This document shows positions 51,099-58,507 of a stretch of DNA of 64,000 nt, in pieces. Under the pieces are notes generated by a model. That model saw nothing but the letters and a program-made list of their open reading frames with translations, searched no databases and was not told the origin of the DNA. Both the position numbers and the translations under genes were made by a program. This stretch comes from RDXT01 sp033762375 (GTDB lineage Bacteria; Bacteroidota; Bacteroidia; J057). How positions within the stretch are numbered: position 1 is the stretch's first letter; every line of letters begins with the position of its first letter. The DNA lies in assembly GCA_033762375.1 (NCBI GenBank), contig JANRLQ010000068.1, forward strand, positions 24,539-88,538, in the 5' to 3' direction.

Positions 51099-52127
51099 AT
51101 GAAACATGTATGGGAATTCCGGGAAGGTGCCACACTGACAGAAGTCGCACAGGCACTGGAGCGGGGCAGCGGCTTTCTGGTTGTGCGGGATACAGCCGGG
51201 TATATGCTGGGCATTATCACCGACGCCCTGCTCCGGCGTGCTGTACTCAACGGTCACCAGCACGTGCGGGAGTTGTTGTACACCCAGCCGGTATGTCTCC
51301 GTCCGGGGGATGCCGTGGCTACGGTCCGGCGTAAGGCTGTGGCTGCCCGGCAGCGGATGATTCCCGTCACCGATGCCCACGGACGCCTCCTGGAGCTGAT
51401 GCCCCTGGATACGGGTGACTTCCCGAGTTATCCAAACAAAGTCGTGATCATGGCTGGCGGGCTCGGCACGCGTCTGGGTGAGCTCACCCGCAAACTCCCC
51501 AAACCCATGCTGATGCTGGGCCATAAACCCGTCCTGCAGGTCCTGATCGAGTCGTTTGTGGGGTATGGATTCCGGGAGTTTTATCTGTGTGTGAACTATA
51601 AAGCAGAGGTGATCCGGGAGTTTTTTGGAGACGGACAGGGGATCGGAGCCCAGATCACGTATGTCGAGGAGTCGCGCCCCCTGGGCACGGCTGGTGCCCT
51701 GAGCCTGATCCCGGATCCGGGTGCTGCTCCGATGATTGTCATCAACGGGGACCTGGTCACGACCCTCAACTATGAGCACCTGCTCCAGTACCACCGCGAA
51801 AAGGAGGCCCTCGCCACCATGTGTGTGCATACCTACGACCTGCAAGTGCCCTACGGGGTCGTACATACCCGCCAGTCCCGCGTACTCTCGCTGGAAGAAA
51901 AACCCCACCACACGTATTTTGTAAATGCCGGGGTGTATGTCCTCCACCCGGAGGTCCTGCGGCATATCCCCTATGGCGAGCCTTGTGACATGACGACGGT
52001 ATTCGAGCGGCTGGTGCAGCAGGAGCTGGATGTACATGCTTATATTATTAATGAATTCTGGATGGACATCGGGCATGTGGACCAGTACGAGCAGACTTCC
52101 CGGCTTTTCTCAAGGTTTCAGTTCTGA
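51099..52127 (+). CDS. CBS-domain nucleotidyltransferase (sugar-1-phosphate type)
   Basis: The 342-residue protein has two CBS motifs at residues 1-105 ('GSGFLVVRDTAGYMLGIITDALL', 'MIPVTDAHGRLLELM'). A nucleotidyltransferase domain from about 112 follows ('VVIMAGGLGTRLGELT', 'LPKPMLMLGHKPVL', 'GALSLIPD', 'IVINGDLVT'). The CBS-NTP-transferase layout matches the PtmE/LegF-like enzymes that make GDP-GlcN(Ac) for legionaminic acid synthesis. It overlaps the next gene, a dehydratase, by one base (TGATG), which fits that pathway. The sugar product is inferred, not shown. Confidence 0.8.
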   Translation: MKHVWEFREGATLTEVAQALERGSGFLVVRDTAGYMLGIITDALLRRAVLNGHQHVRELLYTQPVCLRPGDAVATVRRKAVAARQRMIPVTDAHGRLLELMPLDTGDFPSYPNKVVIMAGGLGTRLGELTRKLPKPMLMLGHKPVLQVLIESFVGYGFREFYLCVNYKAEVIREFFGDGQGIGAQITYVEESRPLGTAGALSLIPDPGAAPMIVINGDLVTTLNYEHLLQYHREKEALATMCVHTYDLQVPYGVVHTRQSRVLSLEEKPHHTYFVNAGVYVLHPEVLRHIPYGEPCDMTTVFERLVQQELDVHAYIINEFWMDIGHVDQYEQTSRLFSRFQF

Positions 52128-53110
52128 TGCGGGCGCTGGTCACGGGAGCGGATGGATTTATCGGCAGCCAACTGGTGCTGAGCCTGCTGGAGGCGGGGTA
52201 TGAGGTACGGGCGATGGTGCTGTATCAGTCAGCGGGTACTGCGGGGTGGCTGGATAGTTTTCCGACGGAGATACGCAGCCAGGTTGAGATCATTCCGGGT
52301 GATATCCGCGATGCGGGCCGGGTGAGTGCCTGTGTGGCAGGAGCAGATGTTGTATTTCACCTGGCGGCACTGATCTCAATCCCATACAGCTACCAGTCTC
52401 CGGAGAGTTTTGTGGATGTAAATATCCGGGGTACGCTCCAGGTCCTGGAGGCCGCCCGCCAGCATGGCACCACACGGGTGATTGTGGTATCAAGCTCAGA
52501 GGTATATGGCACGGCTCAATATGTCCCGATAGACGAGGGACATCCCCTGCAGCCCCAGTCCCCGTATAGTGCCTCCAAAATCGGGGCAGAGAGCCTGGCC
52601 TTGTCGTACTGGCATACCTGGCAGGTCCCGGTGACGGTAGTCCGCCCGTTTAATGCCTACGGTCCCCGGCAGTCGGTGCGGGCTTTTATCCCGGCGGTCA
52701 TCGTCCAGTTGCTCCAGCAGGGATCCACGATACGGCTGGGGCGCCTGGATACGCAGCGTGACTACACCTATGTCACGGACACAGCCGAGGGGCTGATACG
52801 GCTGGCGGCCTGCGAGGCTGCTTGTGGGCAGGTGGTCAATATTGCGACCGGTGTGTCGTGGACAATGGCGGCCCTTGCGGCCTGGCTGATCTCTTACCTG
52901 CGCCCGGACGCACAGATCGAACAAGACCCGGCCCTGATACGCCCACACGGCAGCGAGGTACTCCACCTCCAGGGCTCAGCGGACCGGCTCAGGGCGCTCA
53001 CGGGCTGGTCACCTGCTATTTTGCCTCCTGAGGGACTACAGCGCACCGCTGACTGGTATGCCGACCCTGCGCACCTGGCCTGGTACGCACATGGAGGATT
53101 CCGGTATTGA
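52127..53110 (+). CDS. NAD-dependent sugar-nucleotide epimerase/dehydratase (LegB-like)
   Basis: The 327-residue extended SDR has the cofactor motif GADGFIG (7-13), 'VDVNIRGTLQVLEAA' and the catalytic Tyr147-x3-Lys151 ('YSASK'), with 'RPFNAYGPRQS' after it. It resembles GDP-GlcNAc 4,6-dehydratases (LegB) found beside CBS-type nucleotidyltransferases. Together the two coupled genes would activate and dehydrate an amino sugar. The later genes of legionaminic acid synthesis (legC, legI, legF) are not in the window. Confidence 0.8.
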   Translation: MRALVTGADGFIGSQLVLSLLEAGYEVRAMVLYQSAGTAGWLDSFPTEIRSQVEIIPGDIRDAGRVSACVAGADVVFHLAALISIPYSYQSPESFVDVNIRGTLQVLEAARQHGTTRVIVVSSSEVYGTAQYVPIDEGHPLQPQSPYSASKIGAESLALSYWHTWQVPVTVVRPFNAYGPRQSVRAFIPAVIVQLLQQGSTIRLGRLDTQRDYTYVTDTAEGLIRLAACEAACGQVVNIATGVSWTMAALAAWLISYLRPDAQIEQDPALIRPHGSEVLHLQGSADRLRALTGWSPAILPPEGLQRTADWYADPAHLAWYAHGGFRY

Positions 53111-53166
53111 TCCTGAGGCAACTACGGGGATTATTCTGCCCTTGATGCCCCGGATGTCCTATCCGA

Positions 53167-53198
53167 TTTGAGGGATTAACATCTTTGATGTAAGTTTA
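53167..53198 (+). promoter_or_regulatory. Promoter of the GNAT gene
   Basis: TTTG (53167-53170), 20 bases and TAAGTTTA (53191-53198). The start codon follows 16 bases later, giving a leader of about 11 bases. Confidence 0.6.
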
Positions 53199-53214
53199 GG
53201 CTTTCCCAACAGAC

Positions 53215-53775
53215 ATGATCCAGCCTGTATTTACCCCTTTTCCAGTCCTGTCTACGCCGCGGCTCGTGCTGCGTGAGATCACGGAGGCAGATGCTCCCGA
53301 AATGCTGATGCTGCGGAGCGACCCGGAGCTGATGCAGTACATCCATCGCCCGCCTGCTACAGGGCTGGAGGACGTACTCGTTTATATCCGCCGAATCATC
53401 GCAGATGTCCAGGCCCATGATGGTATCACCTGGGGTATTACCCTTCGGGACTCGCCCGGTGTGATCGGTACCCTGGGATTCTGGCGGCTGGACAAAGCAC
53501 ATTACCGGGCAGAGATCGGGTATATGCTGGCACAGGCATACCAGCGGCAGGGGCTGATGCAGGAAGCCATGAGCGCCGTGCTACGATATGGGTTTGAGGA
53601 GATGGGCCTGCATTCGGTAGAGGCCAACGTAAGTCCTGATAATGAGCCTTCTCAGGGTATATTGCTCCGAAATGGGTTTGTGCGGGAAGGATATTTCCGG
53701 GAAAATTATTTTTTCAACGGCCAGTTCCTGGACTCCGCCATTTACTCCCTGGTCAAAGGGCTGACGTATCTATAG
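53215..53775 (+). CDS. GNAT-family N-acetyltransferase (RimJ/RimL type)
   Basis: The 186-residue protein follows the RimJ/RimL pattern: 'LSTPRLVLREITEADAPEML', 'IGTLGFWRLDKAHYRAEIGY', acetyl-CoA loop 'AYQRQGLMQEAMSAVLRYGF' and 'ANVSPDNEPSQGILLRNGFV'. It would transfer acetyl from acetyl-CoA to an amino group, often of a protein N-terminus. The target is unknown. Single gene with its own promoter. Confidence 0.88.
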   Translation: MIQPVFTPFPVLSTPRLVLREITEADAPEMLMLRSDPELMQYIHRPPATGLEDVLVYIRRIIADVQAHDGITWGITLRDSPGVIGTLGFWRLDKAHYRAEIGYMLAQAYQRQGLMQEAMSAVLRYGFEEMGLHSVEANVSPDNEPSQGILLRNGFVREGYFRENYFFNGQFLDSAIYSLVKGLTYL

Positions 53776-53954
53776 GAAAATTACAGGCAGGGTTTGGGCG
53801 CAAAAATCTGGCTCACTCCCGTATACCCAAGGCTCATACCGGGTAATCCCGTGTTCGGGGCAGGTGACAAGCAACACCCAACAGGGTTTCGCATCTTTAG
53901 GCTGTATTTAAATCCTGAAGCATTTTATTGTCCCTGATTGTAACCCCAACTTGT

Positions 53955-54683
53955 ATGAAACAACTGGCAGTACCTGCACTCGCCCTCGCCCTGACGGGCC
54001 TTCTGGCGACCAGCTGCGTGGATGAGCAGCTCTGTGTGAATGGCAATGGCACCGTGGCCACGGATACCCTGGCCCTGGAAACGATATCTGGTATTGAAGT
54101 CCGCGGCAATGCAAACCTGTACATCTCACAGGGAACCACCCAGGAAGTCATCGTCAAAACCGACGAAAACCTCCTGGATCGCGTCGAGGCGACGATCGAA
54201 AATGGTGTCCTGGTCCTGGACCTGAAGGGTTGTGCTTACAGCTATGACCTGGATGTGTATGTGACCTTCAGCGAGCCGATCAAGTCTATCAAGGTATCCG
54301 GCTCCGGAGATGTCTATGGGGATGCGGCCCTCACGGCAGCGGATGAGCTTGACCTGAACATCACGGGTTCTGGCAGCATGACCCTGGAGTTGGAAGGCAA
54401 AAACATCAACTCCCGGATCAGCGGATCAGGTGACCTGATCCTGAAAGGCAAAGCCGAAACGCATATCCTGCGTGTGACGGGCTCCGGCGACCTGAGCGGA
54501 TATGGTCTTTTCACCCAAAACACTGATATCTCTGTCAGCGGATCCGGCAAAGCTGAAATCCTCGTCGAAGGTGGCTCACTGGATGTAGAGATCTCTGGCT
54601 CCGGCTCTGTGTACTACAAAGGCAGCCCTGCTGCGATCAATACCCGGATCAGCGGCTCTGGCCGTCTGGTAGACGCTGAGTAA
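53955..54683 (+). CDS. DUF2807 (head-GIN) lipoprotein
   Basis: The 242-residue protein has a lipobox ('LLATSC', Cys21) and a putative auto-transporter adhesin 'head GIN' domain, DUF2807. It shows a regular beta-helix repeat with the recurring phrase 'SGSG' or 'ISGSG' at about 18-20-residue spacing from residue 115 to the end. It is probably anchored in the outer membrane. The family is common in Bacteroidota, with a suggested adhesion role. The ATG at 53955 starts the signal peptide; an upstream in-frame ATG is not needed. Confidence 0.8.
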   Translation: MKQLAVPALALALTGLLATSCVDEQLCVNGNGTVATDTLALETISGIEVRGNANLYISQGTTQEVIVKTDENLLDRVEATIENGVLVLDLKGCAYSYDLDVYVTFSEPIKSIKVSGSGDVYGDAALTAADELDLNITGSGSMTLELEGKNINSRISGSGDLILKGKAETHILRVTGSGDLSGYGLFTQNTDISVSGSGKAEILVEGGSLDVEISGSGSVYYKGSPAAINTRISGSGRLVDAE

Positions 54684-54714
54684 TCGCTTCAAGCAAGGTG
54701 TATGTGTATGCGCC

Positions 54715-54747
54715 AGCCCCTGCCTGACCCTCAGGCGGGGGCTGCGT
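54715..54747 (+). terminator. Terminator of the DUF2807 gene
   Basis: AGCCCCTGCCTGA (54715-54727) and TCAGGCGGGGGCT (54731-54743) form a 13-bp stem (one G-T pair) with a 3-base loop, followed shortly by GCGTTTT. Confidence 0.75.
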
Positions 54748-54789
54748 TTTGGGTATTTGCCAGAACCTATATATATGTATATTGCGGGT

Positions 54790-55752
54790 ATGCGTATCTT
54801 CCTGTCTCTGGTGTTGAGTAGTATATGTACCGTGGTACTGGCTGGCCCGCCTGATACGGCCCAGCGGGTGTACACCGGGATTTACCTGATGAATGTCTAT
54901 GACCTGGACCTCAGCGAGCATTCTTTTCATGCGGACTTTTATCTGTGGTTCCGGTGGAAGGGGGACCGCGACCCGAGTGATATCGAGTTTGTCAATGCCG
55001 TCGAAAAATGGTCTATCACCGAGACACCCTTTTATGACTCGACCCTGGTGCTGGAAGACGGCTGGTCATACGCAGGCCGCCGGATAGAAGGGCGGTTTTA
55101 TCATCCGTTTGAACTGGGCGGTTTTCCGCTGGACCGCCACCACCTCATGGTGCAGATCGAGAATACTGCTTTTCCGATTGACTCCCTGATCTATGTACCG
55201 GATCAGCAGGCCCAGCTCTATCGCGCAGGCATGGGGTTGCCGGGCTGGGACATGACGGGGGTATCGGTGCAGTCTCATCAAAACCGCTACGAAACCAATT
55301 TTGGACGGACGGATGAGCAGCCCGCCACTTACAGCAACTATACCCTCCAGCTCACCCTGGCACGTCCGGTGACCTATTTTTTGCTCAAACTGATGCTGCC
55401 CCTGCTGGTGGTGATCATCGCCTGCCTGGGCTCGCTGGTCATCTGGCCGCAGTATATAGATGCCCGGATCTCTATGCCGGTATCAGGGCTGCTGACGGCT
55501 GTATTTCTCCAGCAAGCCTATAGTGCCGCCCTGCCTGACGTCGGGTATATGGTCCTGATGGACAAAATTTATCTGATGAGTTATCTCCTCATCGCGCTGG
55601 TTACGTTCCGGATTGTGGTGGCTGGCAATCAGATCAAGTCACAGCCGGGAGACACGGTGCTGCGGCAGATATGGCAGCGTGATATCCGGCTGACCTGGAT
55701 GCTCAGCCTGGGGTTTGTACTGGCAACGGCACTGCTTGTGCTCAGTGCCTGA
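54790..55752 (+). CDS. Pentameric ligand-gated ion channel homologue
   Basis: The 320-residue protein has a signal peptide (1-19). The extracellular beta-sandwich (about 20-195) includes 'FYLWFRWKG', 'VLEDGWSYAGRRIEGRFYHP' and 'FPLDRHHLMVQIEN', the equivalent of the Cys-loop without cysteines. Four membrane helices follow: TM1 'YFLLKLMLPLLVVIIACLG', TM2 'RISMPVSGLLTAVFLQQ', TM3 'LMSYLLIALVTFRIVV' and TM4 'LTWMLSLGFVLATALLV'. This is the GLIC/ELIC layout. The ligand and ion selectivity cannot be read. A TATATTGC box ends 4 bases before the ATG. The next gene is an unrelated membrane protein. Confidence 0.85.
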   Translation: MRIFLSLVLSSICTVVLAGPPDTAQRVYTGIYLMNVYDLDLSEHSFHADFYLWFRWKGDRDPSDIEFVNAVEKWSITETPFYDSTLVLEDGWSYAGRRIEGRFYHPFELGGFPLDRHHLMVQIENTAFPIDSLIYVPDQQAQLYRAGMGLPGWDMTGVSVQSHQNRYETNFGRTDEQPATYSNYTLQLTLARPVTYFLLKLMLPLLVVIIACLGSLVIWPQYIDARISMPVSGLLTAVFLQQAYSAALPDVGYMVLMDKIYLMSYLLIALVTFRIVVAGNQIKSQPGDTVLRQIWQRDIRLTWMLSLGFVLATALLVLSA

Positions 55753-55888
55753 CCCTGCCTGATCAGGACCCGTATAGCCCCCAAACTGCCCATGTGTCTA
55801 TGTCTGCTGGTTAATTGTGTATTTTTAAGCACAATATTATCCGAGATTGGTAGTTTCTCCCTATATTGGGACGATTGCCTGCATACCT

Positions 55889-56584
55889 ATGCCCTCTTTG
55901 TTGCCCGGTTGGATCCTTGCCCTGTTTATTGTCACGACACTTGTCACGGGTTGGCTTTTTTTCAGAGCTATACCTGAGCGCTTCATCCGCACGCCGCTGA
56001 TTATCACCCTGATCTGGATGGGGTTACAGGCTTTGCTGGGCCTGAGTGAATTTTATCTGGTCAGCGACACCCTTCCGCCCCGTGCGGGGCTGCTGATTAT
56101 CCCGGTTCTTTTGCTGATGGTATATGTGTTCATCCGGGAGCACGCATGGCTGGACAGCCTGGACCTGGGTGCACTCACGGCCATTCACCTGGTCCGGATA
56201 CCCGTAGAGCTGGTATTGTGGGGCTTGCATCAGGTAGCCCTGGTACCCAAACTTATGACCTTTGAGGGCCAAAACTTTGATATCCTGATCGGACTCAGTG
56301 CGATCCTCGTGCTCCGGCAGGGATTTGTGCAGCCCGGCAATACACCCCGGCGGATCTGGCTGATCGTCTGGAACCTGGTGGGGCTTATTTTTCTGCTGAA
56401 TATCGTTGTGCTGGCGGTGCTTTCACTGCCGACGCAGTTGCAGCAGCTTGCCTTTGAGCAGCCCAATCTGGCCGTCATGTATTTTCCTTTTGTCTGGCTC
56501 CCGGCTTTTATCGTGCCGGTTGTCATGCTCTCACACCTCGCCGCCCTGCGACAACTGCTCCGACCCGGCGCCCGCCCTGCCTGA
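55889..56584 (+). CDS. Hypothetical integral membrane protein
   Basis: The 231-residue protein has about seven hydrophobic segments, spread evenly (first 'LLPGWILALFIVTTLVTGWL'; last 'FVWLPAFIVPVVMLSHLAAL'). I recall similar uncharacterised proteins in Bacteroidota but no function. The start at 55889 was preferred because a TATATTGG box (55862-55869) lies 19 bases upstream. It converges with the SPOUT methyltransferase gene with only 3 bases between stops. Confidence 0.6.
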   Translation: MPSLLPGWILALFIVTTLVTGWLFFRAIPERFIRTPLIITLIWMGLQALLGLSEFYLVSDTLPPRAGLLIIPVLLLMVYVFIREHAWLDSLDLGALTAIHLVRIPVELVLWGLHQVALVPKLMTFEGQNFDILIGLSAILVLRQGFVQPGNTPRRIWLIVWNLVGLIFLLNIVVLAVLSLPTQLQQLAFEQPNLAVMYFPFVWLPAFIVPVVMLSHLAALRQLLRPGARPA

Positions 56585-56587
56585 CCC

Positions 56588-57121
56588 TCAGCCGGGTCGC
56601 TGACCGGCCAGCAATGCATATAAAACGATCCCCGCTGCGACGGAAACATTAAGGCTGTGTTTGGTACCGTGCTGCGGGATCTCCAATGCCAGGTCACACT
56701 GAGCCAGCACCGACTCGGAGACCCCCTCCACTTCATTGCCCATAAACAGGGCGATTTTTTCTCCAATAAAAGGCTGATAATCAGGCAATAACATACTATT
56801 TTCCGTCTGCTCCACGCAGACCACCCGGTACCCCTCCTCCCTGAGTTGCTGTGCGAGTATGCCTGCATCGGGGTGGGCCTCCCAGGCCACGCTCTCCTCA
56901 GCTCCCAGGGCTGTCTTGTGAATCTCCCGGTGGGGGGGATGTGGTGTGATACCCGCCAGCCAGATTTTGGCTACCCTGAAGGCATCTGCCGTACGAAATA
57001 CAGCCCCGACATTCACCATGCTCCGGAGATTGTCCAGCACGACGACCACCGGATGTTTGGGTACAGTCTGGTAGGCCTCCACGCTGAGGCGGTTGAGTTC
57101 ATCAAGTTTGAGTTTTCGCAT
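56588..57121 (-). CDS. TrmH-family (SPOUT) RNA methyltransferase
   Basis: The 177-residue protein is a minimal SpoU/TrmH methyltransferase. The three family motifs are visible: 'VVVLDNLRSMVNVGAVFRTA' (motif 1), 'ALFMGNEVEGVSESVL' (motif 2) and 'IPQHGTKHSLNVSVAAGIVL' (motif 3). The latter two form the SAM-binding knot. It probably 2'-O-methylates a ribose in tRNA or rRNA. The ATG at 57121 gives the normal N-terminus ('MRKLKLDELNRLS'), rather than one 13 codons upstream. Confidence 0.88.
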   Translation of the reverse strand: MRKLKLDELNRLSVEAYQTVPKHPVVVVLDNLRSMVNVGAVFRTADAFRVAKIWLAGITPHPPHREIHKTALGAEESVAWEAHPDAGILAQQLREEGYRVVCVEQTENSMLLPDYQPFIGEKIALFMGNEVEGVSESVLAQCDLALEIPQHGTKHSLNVSVAAGIVLYALLAGQRPG

Positions 57122-57172
57122 AAAAAATACAGGATCAAACAGGGAGGGGCAATCTACCAACCTCTCTTTGTG

Positions 57173-58117
57173 TCATACCGAATGAATCCCCACAACCTGC
57201 CGCCCCTGCAACTGGCGCAAGGCTGGCGGGAGATGTGCGATAATTTCTTCTTTAAGGGCGGCAACCAGGCGATACTTGGCAAACGCCCGGTGGGTCACGA
57301 GGCTGATCTCCCGCACAGGTGCCGGCGGATGAAAAAAACGCACGGCCCCCATGCGCTCTTCGTCCAGGTCTGTAAGGGCCAGTTGTGGCAGGATCGTAAT
57401 CCCGGCCTGGTTCTCTACCAGCCGGCGCAAGGTCTCGACGCTGCCTGCCTCGTACGAAAAACGGCTTGTCGTACGGCCCGCCTTCTGCAAGGCACAGAGG
57501 TTCACGACCTGGGTACGCATACAGTGTCCCTCCTCCAGCAGCACCAGCCGGTTCAGGTCCAGGTCACCCGTGAGGATAAACCGCTTCTCCAGCAGCGCCC
57601 GCTCGTGCGGCGCATACACCACAAATTCCTCAAAAAACAAGGGATCCTCGTACAACATCAGGTCCTGCGAGGGCGTGGCCATCAGCCCTACATCCAACTG
57701 GTCCTGCCGGAGCTGCGCGATGATCTGCTCGGTGGTCAGCTCCCGGATCACCACATGAATCTCTGGAAACCGGCTGATAAAAGGCTCCAAAAACAGTGGC
57801 ACCAGATAGGGGGCCAGGGTCGGGATCACTGCCAGCCGGAGTTCGCCGCTGAGGGTCGTCTGCATATCCCGTACGGTCTGGCGCAGGCGGCCTGCCTCCC
57901 GCAGCACGACCCGTGCCTGCGCGATCACGGCCTCACCGATCTCTGTCGGCACCACGGGCTGACGGCTCCTGTCAAACAATCGAACCCCCAACTCCTCTTC
58001 CAGCTTGTGGATCATGGTGCTGAGGGAAGGTTGTGTCACAAAACACTGATCAGCCGCCAGCGAAAAACTCCTGACCTGATCCAGCGCTACGAGGTATTCC
58101 AGTTGTTGAAGGGTCAT
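57173..58117 (-). CDS. oxyR: Hydrogen-peroxide-sensing LysR-type regulator OxyR
   Basis: The 314-residue LysR-family protein has an N-terminal winged helix-turn-helix ('SFSLAADQCFVTQPSLSTMI', 17-36). The sensing pair Cys199 and Cys208 ('EEGHCMRTQVVNLC') is at the same positions and spacing as in E. coli OxyR, so disulfide switching by peroxide is expected. 'TRSRF...GSVETLRRLVENQAG' matches the region after Cys208. A TATATTTG box lies 20-27 bases upstream of the start on the minus strand (58144-58137). Typical targets (catalase, Dps) are not in the window. Confidence 0.9.
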   Translation of the reverse strand: MTLQQLEYLVALDQVRSFSLAADQCFVTQPSLSTMIHKLEEELGVRLFDRSRQPVVPTEIGEAVIAQARVVLREAGRLRQTVRDMQTTLSGELRLAVIPTLAPYLVPLFLEPFISRFPEIHVVIRELTTEQIIAQLRQDQLDVGLMATPSQDLMLYEDPLFFEEFVVYAPHERALLEKRFILTGDLDLNRLVLLEEGHCMRTQVVNLCALQKAGRTTSRFSYEAGSVETLRRLVENQAGITILPQLALTDLDEERMGAVRFFHPPAPVREISLVTHRAFAKYRLVAALKEEIIAHLPPALRQLQGRQVVGIHSV

Positions 58118-58192
58118 CTCATAGTTTATTTCAATTCAAATATACAAATTATCAATAAAACTTATGATGTGACGCCCGTATATTTGGTTGTG

Positions 58193-58322
58193 TATTGAAC
58201 TGCTGCATCAAGAGCAGCTTTCAGTATAAAAAACTGGCGATAGCCAGACGAAACACTGAAGCGTTTGATATTTGTGTAGTACAAAGTCCTGCTGACCGTA
58301 AGGGATGCAGGACTTTGTATTT
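58193..58322 (+). ncRNA. Candidate structured small RNA
   Basis: A perfect -7 box TATATTTG (58179-58186) would start transcription near 58193. The next 130 bases have no ORF but several hairpins in series: GCTGC/GCAGC (58203-58219), TGGC/GCCA (58233-58244), AAAC/GTTT around 58250-58268, and a 13-bp perfect stem TACAAAGTCCTGC/GCAGGACTTTGTA (58280-58319) ending in TATTTG. The last stem could be a terminator with a poor T-run. No RNA family is recognised. The remaining bases to 58507 hold no gene; TATTTACG near 58450 may be the antiporter promoter. Confidence 0.4.
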
Positions 58323-58507
58323 GAGGCCGGGCATTTTTACAGGATTCTTGAACTGAGAACCTACATCTTTCGTTATAAAGTGAAACATCTTACCTGCCTA
58401 TCCGCAGCATCTCACGGCTGGCATTCCCGAACTATCAGCTTTTTTTAGCATATTTACGGTCCTGTACGGATAGATTACGCTTTTTTATACGCTATTTTCC
58501 TTTGCCT

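Noticed and set aside
54778..54785. TATATTGC as a standard promoter for the ligand-gated channel gene
   Set aside because: It ends only 4 bases before the ATG that starts the signal peptide. Not listed as a promoter, only noted with the leaderless cases.
56846..58198. Open frame of about 450 codons antisense to oxyR
   Set aside because: OxyR is certain from its Cys199/Cys208 pair and HTH, so the antisense frame is a shadow.
58280..58319. Simple terminator for an upstream gene
   Set aside because: No + strand gene lies upstream (oxyR is on the minus strand), and the T-run is poor. It is listed instead as part of a candidate small RNA.
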